NCBI GenBank assembly: GCA_016490735.1
Contig: JAEMWC010000024.1
Location: 1,262,501 to 1,326,500 of the forward strand
Source of the DNA: Pachyseris speciosa
Taxonomy: Eukaryota > Cnidaria > Anthozoa > Scleractinia > Pachyseridae
Length of the DNA stretch: 64,000 nucleotides
Reading direction: 5' to 3'
Below, one piece after another: positions 32,698 to 45,800 of the stretch. The translations under genes and the position numbers were made by a program. A model generated the notes under the pieces. It had not been told where the DNA came from and did not search any database. It saw only the letters and a list, made by a program, of their open reading frames with translations. How positions within the stretch are numbered: the first letter of the stretch is position 1; every line of letters starts with the position of its first letter.

Positions 32698-33049
32698 ATG
32701 ATCGAACTTCCTAGTCTTACAAACTAGACGAGCAGCAGAGTTTTGAACAGATTGTAGCTTAACAATGCGTGGGGAACTTAGGAATTCCATACTGTAGAGA
32801 GTTACAGTAGTCGAGTTTAGAGGTGACAAAAGTGTGAACAACCGTTTCAGTAGCTTCGCGGGTCAAATACTTTCTAATTCTCGAGATATTCCTAAGATGA
32901 TAGAAGGAAAACTTGCAAACATCCGTAATATGTGATTTAAACGGGCATAGTATCATCGAAAACAATACCAATCTTGATTGGAAGCAACTTTCACTGGAAC
33001 AACGTCGACATCCCCAACACGTAAACATGATAAAGATGGACAGAAACAA

Positions 33050-33520
33050 TATCTGGTTTTAGGAAGGTAATCATCTTCACCGTTATGTAATTTTAATTTC
33101 AACAATAACAATTTGCTCCCGGCTTTCATGTAAATGCAGCCTAAAAAGTGTAGAAAGCCATGCGAAAGAAAGGACAGAGGAAAAAACAAAAATCGATAGA
33201 AATGTTCACTGAATGTTAAAACGTTTCTTTTCCATGTTTGAATCTAGCAAAAAACGGTTACCAAAAAAACAACTATGGTATTTATCTTGTCTGGACAAAG
33301 TTTCCTTTAAGTTTTACCTTGAATTTTAGATATGATAAAATAGGCCACGACTGGCCACAGTCATTCAATATTGCTCCTTCGGACGCTCTTAGTTAAACTG
33401 CCCAACTCTACTCCAGTTTGTATTGTGCAAAGAGAACCACCGTCGATTGGTGGTGAACACCTGTGATTTTCTCCCAACCCGAACAAAGTAAGGAACGTGC
33501 CAATATTTTCCTGCGATAAG
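33050..33520. other. Intergenic upstream of PHF14; no gene seen
   Basis: No coding feature or recognised repeat found. The sequence becomes less AT-rich toward the PHF14 promoter. Confidence 0.4.
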
Positions 33521-33760
33521 AGCCCTAATTGTAGGCGTTTTCTTCCTGTGGGTGATTCATTAAAAGAGTTCTAGATAAAGCCCTAATTGTAAGCGTTTTC
33601 CTCCTGTGGGTGATTCATTCTCAGAGCATTTCACCTCCTCCCCACTTTGTAGGGAGGAGGTGAAATACGAGTCCCCTAAAAACGACTGCGTAGGAGGCTA
33701 GATAAAGCCCTAATTGTAGGCGTTTTCCTCCTGTGGGTGATTCATTCTAAGAGTGCTAGA
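33521..33760. repeat. Three copies of a ~40-bp repeat in the PHF14 upstream region, with a perfect hairpin
   Basis: GCCCTAATTGTAGGCG plus TTTTCCTCCTGTGGGTGATT occurs at about 33523, 33580 and 33706. Between copies two and three is TTTCACCTCCTCCC ... GGGAGGAGGTGAAA (about 33629-33665), a perfect 14-bp stem. The last copy ends about 140 bp before the PHF14 start codon, so these could be promoter-proximal elements or a MITE remnant. Confidence 0.75.
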
Positions 33761-33776
33761 TCTAGAGTGCTGCCCC

Positions 33777-33897
33777 ATCGGCGTAACCCGCAGGTTGAAA
33801 CCGTGGGGACCCGCGCGAGCACCCGCGCGTAATTCCCGCGCGAGTATTGGCAAAGTAGTAGGTCCCAGTCTATCCGCACAGTTGACAGGCGTTGAAC
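33777..33897 (+). promoter_or_regulatory. GC-rich proximal promoter / 5' UTR of PHF14
   Basis: A CpG-dense block with repeated CCCGCGCGAG words lies directly upstream of the PHF14 ATG, in contrast to AT-rich surroundings. No TATA box is evident, as for many housekeeping chromatin genes. Confidence 0.45.
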
Positions 33898-36800
33898 ATG
33901 GCCGACAAAGAAAAAGAGGAGAGAAACACATTCCTGCGATCAATTTGTAAGTATTTTCTTGAAGAGTAGATAGCTATCATTTACCACGCAAATCCATTCT
34001 GAAAGTTTCTACCAATGGAAAGATTTCCGTACGTCCCCATACACTGATTTATACACATGCATAATAATCTCGTGCTAATTCCTCTCAATGCAAACATCGG
34101 GCGACGTAGAGTTAAGCTTATGAGTTGCATTGGAAAATGTATGCTTACACAAGTTCAAGTCTTCAAATGTATGGGTCTGTGAGGAAATCTCACCCTACCA
34201 AAGAATGGTAAACTTTGCTGTTTTCGTTAACACAGACTTGTGACATCTTGTACTTGATAAGTAATTGCGTGCAAGCAGACTTTTTGTCGCGTGTCCAATT
34301 TTATCGCGCATTAATTTGTGCCCTTGTTCAATTTTGCTAAATTGAACACCAGTGATTTTGTTCTCAAGGTTGGGGAAACGCGTGAAATTTTTCCTATGGC
34401 TTAACTAACGTTTTTGTGTTACTTTTCGTAGAGTGCACATTTATTTCAACGTGTTTTTTGTGATGACTGCGTTTAAGCAGTTGAGCAGCCTGGTGCCGAG
34501 TGTTCTGTAGTTGTTCCCCTTATATCAGTTGATTGCAAAAGTTTAGAGTCTTTACACTGCTTTTTATTTACCACCCCTTTTTTCTGTGGGATTGTCGTGA
34601 CTCATGCTTCGACTGAGCTGCTCCATCTTGGGTCGTAATGGCGAGCACAACCTGGGGAGAGTGTCTAAACTACTAAGCGGGTCCCTAGTCAGGGTACATA
34701 GTGCATGGGAGGAGGGGGGATAAGGGGACTGAGTGTCTGAGAACAAAAGAAGTACAAGAGCATGAATATTGAAGTTTTAGGGCCTGTTCACATGGAGGGT
34801 GGGGAGTGGGGGATCCCGGATAGGTGAGGTACCCCACCAAGCTGTGGTAAAAAAAAAAAAAAAAAAAAAAAAGCTGGCTTCCACATGCAACCCCAGGGTG
34901 CTGGGGTGAGGTTTAAAATGCTATCGCGTGGTCACTAAGTACGTATATTAACAAAGAATTCAGAGACAATTGCCCGGATGAACATGACCCTACCCCACCT
35001 CCAGCATTCACATGGAGAAAACTCACCCCATCTAAGCGGGTTACCCGCCCTGGCTGACTGGACAACCCGCCTCAGTGAGGTACCCCACCTCACATGTGAA
35101 CGCGATTGAAAAATAAAGAGAGATTGTATGGAGAGATTGGTAACCCCTCCGAGGCAGGGGACCTCACCTTCCTGGGGTCCCCCACCTCCATGTGAACAGG
35201 CCCTTATTGTAATTTTGACTAGGTTGCTTGCCGTAAAAACCTGTGCTGAAAAGTAAAGTAATTCAAACAATAGCTTGTTTATATTGCATTACACAGACTG
35301 TTATTGCTTAGTAAGATAGCCAGACAGAATTTTTAGAGCATTTGCAGACAGGTTACAATTAGTATTATACTTTTATAAGTCTATTGAAAGCCCTCACTTG
35401 TATGTAAAGCAATAAAGTGTACTCTAATAGCAATACCATACATTTTAACCAACTCTGAACATTAAAAAGTGAAAAAATGTTGTCAGCCATACTTGTGTCA
35501 AACCTTGCAGGCTGTGAAAAGCTGAAGTTACTGAAAAAGTGGCAGTGCAAGGTCCCGGGGGAGGGGGGGGGGTACTCCCAGAAGAATTGGGTGGGGGTAT
35601 GCGGCCCACTTCCTGAAACCCTTACCCTATTTCAGACCAAAATCTGCGATTTTCCCTACCCTATTTCAGACCTATTTCATGAACACGGTTGGCGTAAACA
35701 TAATTTGAGAAGGGCTTTTGTGACTCTTTTGTTGATGGTCTTATCTCCTGATGATGAAGGAGCTTCTTCTAAAAAACATATTCAATTCAGGAATAGAGTT
35801 CACAAACCATACCCTATTTCAGACCAAAATGGTTAAAATCGGCACCCTGTTTCAGACCAAAACAGCTGAAAAACCATACCCTTTAGGGCCACACCTATCT
35901 AGCCCATATAAGGGAATTCCCCCCCATCCTGGGCAAAGCATCATTTATAGACTCAGAAACAGGTGGTATTTGATACAGGTGTATGTTCACATTGCTGTAA
36001 TTCTAATGGTTGTTTTATAGTAAACAGAGGTCCAAATAAGAGGCAGATAAAACCTGCAGAGAACAACTCTCTCCTGCAATTGGCTCTCGGCGAGGACAGC
36101 GAGGACAGTGAAGAGGATGAAGATTTTGAACTAAATGATGATGATGATGATGATGATGATGAAGGTGTGTGAAAAATCCTGTATATGTTTTATTTTTTTG
36201 TTCACTTGATTAACTGCAGGCATGATATTAAGTAACAATCCTTGTTTAATACATACATGCATACATACATACATACATACATACATACATACATTACATG
36301 AACTTTATTTATACTTGAATTTCAGAGTAGCCTGAAAGGCTAATATCTTCGAGAACAAAAGAAGAGAAAATCTATTTACGTACATAAAATTCTATATACA
36401 TACATAAAATAAATGTATTACTTACATGAAAATCTATTTACTTACATAAAAAATGTTAAATATTCGGTTAAGTCTAAAAGGATATTGCTTTCAGGAGTCT
36501 TCTAAACCATATAAAGTAGACTCAGATCTGTGGGACATTAAAGAACCCACACACTGTCCAAAAAGAGTAGGGGATGTAGTTCCCAGTGTGGTGGTATACT
36601 GTATCTCTACTTTTCATCTGTCTTTGACATTCCTGTGTGGGTTGGGTCAGTGGGTGAGATCAAGCATGGACTGATAGTGGTTGCCAGAGGCGCCTTTACA
36701 GGCTGACATCCGATCTTGCCCTAGAGAAGAATTGTTAACTGCCATGAAACTTTGTGATATGTGTGGTATATAAATCCATTACCATAACATAATGAATTGT

Positions 36801-39800
36801 AAATTATTATTTGCATTACATAATATTATTTCAAGTTCAAATATTTTATCTCAAATGGCTGGTAAGAATTATGGCAGGTTTCTTTCACTAAATACAGAAA
36901 GATTCTTAGACAGGTTGCTAGATTTAAAAAGAATGTGCAAAATACTTGGTCTAGTCTGATCTCAAGAATTATCTACAGTAGCATGGATGTTAACCCTAAT
37001 GCTTTATGCTGTAGAGGCAAAGACTTTATACAACAAAGAAAGGCAGACAACACCCTTGTGCAGCTGTTCTCCATTAACTGTACTCTTATCCTCATATATA
37101 ACAATAATATTAAAACTGCTGACCAGTTAGCTCAGTTGGTAGAGCACTGGACTACCATGCAGGAAGTTGTGGGTTCAAACCCCAGCCAGACCAACACTCA
37201 GGGTCTTTAAATAATTGAGGAGAAAGTGCTGCCTTTCTAATGACATCTACAAATGGTTACTAGACATTCTAGTCTTCTCGGATAAGGACGATAAACTGTA
37301 GGTCCTGTCTCACAATACTTTCACCTAATCAAACTCTGTGGGATGTAAAAGAATCACAAGGGACGTAACAAAACTCTGGCTGTGACCACCTCTAGTGTCA
37401 TTTCTATTCTGTTGTTTTTCTCTCTGACCACTGGAAGTCGACCTTTGTAAGGGACTTCATGTCCTCTTGTTGTACCTCCATGGATGCATTTCCTAAATGC
37501 TTATATAAATAAATAAATAAATGAATATTACCAGTATTCCTGATATTATCACACAGGAGGTTCAGGCTCAGAGAAGGAGAATGATGATAATGCAGGTAAA
37601 GATGACAAAAGTCAAGGCAACAGACAAGAGGCAGAAGCAAGTAATGATGAGGAAGATGACAGTGATGATGATAGTGATGATGATGATGATAACGAAGTCA
37701 CAGCTGGTGTTACCCTCACTGTGGGAGACTTAATACAGGCCATGAAAACCAAGAAAAAGATTCCAGTTAGCCAGCCAAGCTCTGTTGTAAGTGAAGATTT
37801 TGTTTGGTTAGTCAGTAAAACTGGGAAGTGTATTCGTGTAATGTTAATTGCTCTGTTAGTACACTTAATTTAATGATTCATAATAATAAGTACCGGTAAT
37901 TATCTTATGTAAGTTGTTGTCATCACTCCAATGTTTCTGTCAGTCTTACCATGATTAACAGGAACTCCTAGCTACAGTGTATAACAAAACATCTTAAAAA
38001 TGATACCAATCCAGGGGTTTCAATAAGTTTAGAAATAGTCGTCTGACCTAACTAATGTAGGCGGCAACCTGATGGATTTTTTAATAATTTAATTAGTGAA
38101 AATATGAACAAAGTAGGTGGTGGTAAGAGGTAAATTCTGGCAAAGTAGGCGGCGATTTTAGCCAGTTGCCGGCTTCTAAATAAATGAAACCCCTGCCAAT
38201 CTATTCCTGGAACCATTATCACAGGTTTTGTTCTCTTATTTTGTGAACTGGTGTACATTCTCTCTGTTCTGTGCAAGTGATGCAAAACTGATTCTTGTTT
38301 GCAGGCATCAAGTGAAGTTTCTGCTTCATCCAAAAAAGTTGACATCTTAATTTGTGGAATCTGCTTAGATGATGTGAGGTACTGTACATGTGATACTTAA
38401 ATTCCCAATTACTATGGTAATGGTTGTGATTCAGTTGCCACTTTGGCAAAGCCTTTAATTCAATTAAATCATCTACAACGATTGGTTTGTGAGGGAGAGT
38501 GCTCTTTAATGTTAGCTTTGCTTTATACTGCAGGTAACTGAAACATCTAGTAGACTAGAGTGACCTAACAATAGGTTAAAATTCATGGACAGCAGTTTAA
38601 CAAAACCAATTCAAGACAGGTGAAATGACCTTGTCACAAACAAAGACAAGCATTGGCTTGAAAGCTTTCTTAAATTGGTGATGAACTCTTTATGATCATT
38701 ATTAGACAAGGATACTTCACAAGTTAATGTGATCAAGTAAGCTGAAGGCATTCAAAAGGCACTAAGGCCACAAGGTAGCGGGCATTACCCCTTAAATCTA
38801 CCAAAGCAAAGATTGAGCCCAAGCATTAGCAGCCATGGACAGCTGTTTCAGCCTTGTTAGGCCTCATCAGCATGGCATAGCTAATGCTCAGGCTCATGTA
38901 CCCACATATCAATAAAACAAGCAAAGAATTGCAGAGGTAACATGGCCCTGCTACTTATTCATAGGAGCTCCCTCAATCAATAATCTGCTATTAAACATAT
39001 ATGCATAGTGATAACTAGATAGCATTTTTAGTGAACCCGCTATAAATAAATTTTACTTTTACTTTCTAGTGATGAAGGAGACGAGATTGTTGAATGTGAT
39101 TACTGTGGTATTACTGTCCATGAAGGTAGCTATGTTATTAATGTGTGGCTGTGAAGGGCACAATGGCCATATGTATATCAAATAATTGGGATATGAGTTA
39201 AGGGTGTTTCCCCACAGCCTGAAAACCCTACATGTACCTGGTATGATGGAATGTATTTGTTCAGGAACCTGCTCCTACATGTAACATATTTTGATATTAG
39301 TTTTGTCTTTTCACAGCAAGCTGGTAGATGCTTGGATATTTTATGAAAGACTACATCAAGATGGATTTCATTGTTAACTTCCCTTTCATTTGAGGAGTAG
39401 TGGGGGTGGGGGTGGGGGGTTCTCCCTTAGGGATTTAATCACAGGATGGAGTCTGCTATTTTGAATAAAGAATTACGTTCAATGTTATTTTATCTTGGAT
39501 TTTCTTACCAGTGTTGAGGCAAACGGTTGCATATAAAATTATTAAAACTTAGTACCAACTTATTTTTCCTGAAGGTTGTTATGGTATTAATGATGAGGAC
39601 AGTGATTCTGGAAAGAGTAATGACACTGATTCACCAACAGAACTGTGGTTTTGTGATGCCTGCAAAGTAGGGTTGCAACCTGTAAGTTTGTTTCTTTGTG
39701 TAAATCTGTCTTAGTTTATACTGGTAGCTGTCATTAAGGGCTATAGGCCATAACATGAGTTACAGCAGAAAGCCATTTGTATGAAGTAAAATTTAAGAAA

Positions 39801-42800
39801 ACCCCCAGGAACTTTTATCAAATAGCACTGTCATGTTCTGTAATAATATTATTACATCCCCATTCCTAGGATTGTGAGTTATGTCCTAACCTTGGTGGAA
39901 TTTTCAAGGAGACAGATACAGGCCAGTAAGTAGAAAAACAATTCCCTTTGTTCTATCTTTCCAAAAAAAAATTAAGATTGATAAATATGAAGTATGTACA
40001 AAGATGAGATTCATGAAAAAAAGATGTCTGAGGCACAAGTTACATGTAAGTGACTAGTGATAACTGTGTTTTTTCCTTTTTCTTGGACTTCCAGTGTTTT
40101 GTGAAAGCATTAAGGGTTAACCTCTGGGTTTCCTTTTTATTAATAACTATTCATGTTATTCTGAAATAAAGTATTGTTAGTATTTTAATAATATAACTAA
40201 GTGTTTAACACAAAGAACAAAAAACCTCAAACATAAATTTTTGGTACCGATCCTCTCATCCTAACTCTGATTACACTAATATTTCACCAAGAGAAAGTGT
40301 TTTTTTTATAACCATATACATGTATTTTCCAGGTGGGTTCATCTGCTGTGTGCTCTTTACACTCCTGATGTGGCATTTGTTAAACCAGAGCAGCTTCAGT
40401 GTGTCACTTTATCAGAGCTGCCGCATTACAAGTGGGGTGCCAAGGTACAGGACTAGCTTTTGCATATTTTTACTCACTAGGTCAACAGTCCACAGCATGT
40501 GTACAAAGGACAGGGCAATGAAAGTTTGAAGTCTTATTTTCTGTGTTTTGGGTTATTAGGATTGTAACCTTTGTGAAGATGAGCGGTTTTGCAGGACAGG
40601 TGTGTGCATTGAATGCGATGCTGGCATGTGCAGGACATACTTTCATGTCACGTGGTGAGTACCTGTACCGTAGTTTATAAAGTCCCTCACATGTTATTCC
40701 TCAAGCCTTTCAGACTGTCAATTTGAATATAATATGCAGTAATTACTAAGGGCAACTTCAGATGTTATCTTTGCATGGACTCAATTCTTTGACTTAGCAT
40801 GCCATACAAGGTAGAGTTACTCATCCTTACCTTGCTCTGAAGTTTTCTTTTACTTGTTTACCAGGTTTCTTACTTCCTTAAACAACATTTTCATTTTATT
40901 TTAAATACTAGATTTAACAAGTAGGGTATGGGTTTTTGATTTGCTACTGTCATGTACACCCCCACCCCCACCCCCACAACCACAACCACAGGCACACCCA
41001 AGTCAGAATATGTTCTTAACACTGTCATTTGTTATGTTGGTATGTAGTGCTCAAATGTATGGACTTCTGTCAGATGTTCCAGAGGAGTGTGATGAGGTAT
41101 ACATGACATTTTGAAAAAGTTAAAACACTAGGAAGTGCTCTTACTAACAGCAAGTTTTTCATTAAAAAAAGAACTGTTAAAAAAGGGCTGTAATATGTAG
41201 ATAGAATCAAAAAAGCATGTGAAATGCTCCAATAGAATCACACTCTGTTTATACATGTAGCACATGACATTTACTTGGTTCAAAGTTCATAATATTCAGC
41301 TTTTATACGTCATACCATATTTCCTTGCATAAACGCCTGGGCACTAATTTACAATTTTTGTTTTGAATAATGCAGTACATAAAAGAACTTTGCAAGCGCA
41401 TAGAGATAGAAATAACTGGAAGTGACTTAACGGAAAATAAACTGTTTTCCTACATGTACTGATGCCGATGTAGTTGAACCTCAAAAGACAATAGAAACAG
41501 GTTTTCCTTGTCTCTTGTCTTGTAGGGGGGAGCAGGGTTGGCGTAGTGGTGAGAGCGCTCGCCTTCCACAAATGTGTCCCGGGTTCGATTCCCGGACTCA
41601 GTGTCATAAGTGGGCTGAGTTTGTTGGTTCTCTACCCTGCTCCGAGAGGTTTTTCTCCGGGTACTCCAGTTTTCCCCTCTCCCCAAAAACCAACATTTGA
41701 TTTGATTTCATTTGACTTTATTTGTTTCTGTATTTGCTCTGCCCAACTAGCCTTTGTGCTATAAATACTACCGAGGGTAAATAAAGGTTATTATTATTAT
41801 TATCTCTACTATTTAAGAAATTGAAGGGGGAGAGAAGGGGGGTGGTTATTCGAGAGGGGGCACTTATTTGCTATTTGGCCAAGGGGGTCAACGCTTATTT
41901 TGGGGAGCGCCCTTATTAGAGCGTAGGCGTTTGTTAAAGGAAATATGGTATGTAGCACGCAAAATAGTTTAGAAACTTGTTTGAAATCTCAGTTTGTGTC
42001 TATATTTATATACATTGATATGTCTGCATCCCAAAAATGGCCTGGCAGAATTGGCATGCACATCTGTTTTGTTGCAGGATGTTGCAGACCCGCTGTTTGC
42101 TCACTGCAGATTGCATGCAGATAAAAGAACAGCGGCAAGTAGGGTAAGGTCTACATCTGGTGAAAGGAAGTGTGGGGGCATAAGTAGCTGCATAAGGAAC
42201 AATATATTAAGTTATCTCAAGGGATGCAGCCTCTTTTTTTCTTAAGTGTGGTTATTAGGCTTGAAGTAACGGCCAGTCAATGGACAATGCCCGGTCAGAA
42301 TTGGGTATTGACCGGACAGATCTTTGGATTGCCAGAAATGTTGTCTGGTCATTCTATTTGATAATAACAAGAGACATAATGCGTGTTCCTGAAATAAATA
42401 TAAATTATGTAGACAGAGTTGTGGCATTTGTTGAGAAATTCTAGCCGGTGTTGTAGTCATTTTCGCAGCAATATTATCCTGGACCTACTTGTCACAAAAA
42501 ACTCTAAACCACCAAAAATGACAAACTCATGGCCCAACAAGATAATTAATTACTCGGGCTTCGTCGTCGTGTTTCATCCACAAAGCTCACTTCCGGCGTT
42601 TCTGCGCAAGCGCTAACTAATTCTATCAACTCACAACAGCAAGAATGATGCCTGTTGTCATGCATCGGAAAACGTCGATTCACCTTGTGTCTTTGAAGTC
42701 TGAACAACTAATATGTTGAGAGAAGTGTCTATACGAATGTTTGCAAGTTCAACAGCGAGAAGAAAGCTTTTAACATGACCAAAGTGAACTCCAGATGTCT

Positions 42801-45800
42801 TGAATTAGACTGCCGTGTTTCCCGTGACGGCTCCATACTAAACTAATTTTGAGTGGTACATTTTGTTTAATAACTCAAGTACGGGATATCATACACCCAT
42901 GAGACTTTAACAGGTAGTTTATTTACTATTTTTCCACAATATCTCAATTTCTGGACATTAGTTTTTTGAACAATAAGCGATTTCAGTTTTTACTTGCGTG
43001 ACGTGAAACTGACCGCAGAAACCTTACTCTCTTTCTTATGTTTCAAATGGCCCAACAGTTTCACTCTGCTGATTATCTCTTTCTCCTCACATTTCACCGA
43101 GACTCCGTTGACGTTTATGCGAAAAAAATGCTACATCGTTCGATAAGCGTTTCCTTTCTCAAACACTTAGCAGAAATATCCATCGAAGCGAAAACAAGTT
43201 TGCTTAGTTTTTTTTGGAATAAATACACTATTTTTACCTTCAGATGGTCCAGAGGTCATTGCTACTGCCTCGAGGGATTTTTTTTTTCGTTTTTCTTTTT
43301 CTTCTTCTTTTATAAATATTTTTTACAAGTATTATTATTATTATTGTTTTCAATGGTTGAGCTGTAAAGCAATTTTTTAATTTTAAAGGGACATAGGTTG
43401 ATAGGGGTCTATGGATATACACTGCAAAGAAATAAACTCCAACACAAGCGCAATGCGTCCGATGAAAGAAAGACAGACTTCTCTCTATTATTTTGTTTGC
43501 GCTAAATGAGCTCTTTGCAGGATGTCAGTCACGTGGTCACGCCATGCTGGGACGCAAACAACCCACTGGGACCAGACAAACAAAGAGCTTACATCATTTA
43601 AAATGGAAATTTTCTTTTTTTGTCTTGTCTCAGTGGGTTGCTTGCGTCCCAGCGTGGGGATTTTGTACCACGTGACTGACATCCTACAAAGAGCCCAAAA
43701 GGGAAACAATACTGTTTTTGCAAGCCCGAGTTTAGGCTAATTGTACGCTTTGGTTATTATTAATAAGTGGCCTCACAAGAGCAAAAAGAGAGAGAAACTA
43801 AATGGCCTTGAGAAGCAAAATCCTATCAAGCTCAAAGGGTGGGTGGGTGGGTGGGTGGGAGGTCAGGCGGCGGTGAATGACAACAAGAAAACTGGCAAAC
43901 AACGGCAAATCATGTAACCTGTCACCCCCCTCACTAACACCCAGACTCCCAGATGTGTGTGAGAAAAACGTTTTCCGCTTCTTTCGTTCCTCAGCCTGCG
44001 GAAAACAACACTTTATGAATCCCTGAGGGTTTCAAATGTTGAAAGCAAATAGGCCATTTCGAATTACCTTTGGCCTCTTTTTCAAAGTGAGTCCTGGTGT
44101 TCATCCTTTCATATGAAATAATGTTTCATTCACATGCAATTTAAACTCATTATCATACGAATGGTTGTGCATCGGGCCTCACTTTGAATAAGAGGCCAAA
44201 GGTAATTTGGAAATGGCCTATTGAAAGTGGGCTGTTAAATAGCAAAGAGATATAATAATTATTAATAGCTGCAGTTAATTTCTTTTGATATCATGTTTTC
44301 CTTAGAGACGCACGTGGCTTGCTTATCAATCGCGGTACAAGAAATCTTCGGAGAGGCGATCTGCGGAAGATAAGGTAGAGTTACACCTCTTCACCAGGAG
44401 ACCATCATTGAGGAACCTTCCAACATGGGATGCCTTCTTGGTTCTAGCGGGGATATCTCTAATAACAAGATACCCAACTTTAAGAGAAGACGTCCCATAA
44501 CTCATCCCCCGACATTAAGCATTAAGAGGGGTGGGGAGGGGGCTTACAAAGGACACATTTTAAAGAACACGCTATTAAAAACCTCCTCTGTGAGTGGGAA
44601 GTGTTTTTCGTTATCTCATAAGAGGACATCTTTTGTACTGACCTCCTTCCATAGGAAACCTACTATTGCGAGAAAAATCTCTTTGTAGATAAATACAGCT
44701 CTGTGATGAAATCCTTTTGAACACTTCAAACTGACGTTTTGTTGTATCGAAATAATGTTGTGTGCAGGAAAGAGTGAAACACTGTCTTGAAGCTGTTCGC
44801 CAGGATTTTCAAGCAAAACGGATGAAAAGTGTACCGAAATACTACAGTAAGTGGGACAGCGAACACTGTAATTCTTAACTGTTGATAAAATCATAAAAAA
44901 TCAAACTATCACTTTGTTTGCAGCACCTACAGAGAGGATTCCTCGAATGTTGAGTACCTGCCCTGGAGGTAAGAATTAACGAAACGTACCATGCTATAGC
45001 AGTGTACTGCAAGCCTTGCTTACGGCCTCTGATGTGAAGATCTTCTGTTGATTTGTTTCCATTTGATTTGCAAAAATAAGAAAAAAAAAATGCCAAATGG
45101 AACGATGACAGTAATTGTGGAGAATTCTGTGATGCACCTGCCATTAATTTGTTATTTATCAATATTTTTCTTAGCATGTCGTCAGTTGTTAAAGAAAGCC
45201 CAACTGTTAGGCTACACCACTGGACAGGTAGTAAATTGTTTTATTTATACCTACTTCCTTCATTTTCCCTCGGTGCCAGTGCTAAAACAATTTAAAACGT
45301 TAGTTTTAAGCGGCAGAATCATAGGGATAGTCTTTATTTGACGGGAACTGCTTGTAGGTCACAATTTGAAGAAATATAGTATGCGACAATAACTTGTCAT
45401 CAGTTTCATCTGATAAAAAGGAAGAACTTTTTATTTATTGATTTCTTTATTTCTTTATTTATTTATCTATTTATTTCGACATTTTGAGCGATGACAAACC
45501 CAGGGAGGACAAAGGAATAAGACACGAGGTCCCTTACAAAGCCAAAGCCTCCTTGTCAGCGGCGGAAAGACAGTATAATTAAACAGCATATTTAAACAAA
45601 AAGTACCAACAGCAATAACTAGGATCCAAACGAATGTTGTAAAACGCCAACACGAAAGCGTTCTTGAATAGTGAACCCATAAGCTGGAACAGTCTTGTAA
45701 AGACAATCTTACGGTCATTAACTAAAAAGTGCCTTGGAATTTCGAAGTGTTCGTTAAATTATGTAACTTTCCTTTTGCAAGTTATCTGCTGTTTTGTGAT

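Larger units (their letters stand above)
31391..33049 (-). pseudogene. Degraded LINE relic (RT tail), split by a MITE
   Basis: On the minus strand, 32759-33049 carries ITDVCKFSFYHLRNISRIRKY and TFVTSKLDYCNSLQYGIPKF, a familiar C-terminal reverse-transcriptase segment, and then loses frame. Its likely 3' UTR is 31391-31654, beyond an insertion at about 31655-32697. The 5' part is missing or degraded. Confidence 0.7.

Noticed and set aside
36120..36164. GAT repeat as a simple microsatellite only
   Set aside because: It is the acidic Asp run of PHF14 exon 2, in frame with a matching splice donor directly after it.
37121..37193. tRNA gene
   Set aside because: A and B boxes are good, but the acceptor stem does not pair and a SINE body with a tandem tail follows.
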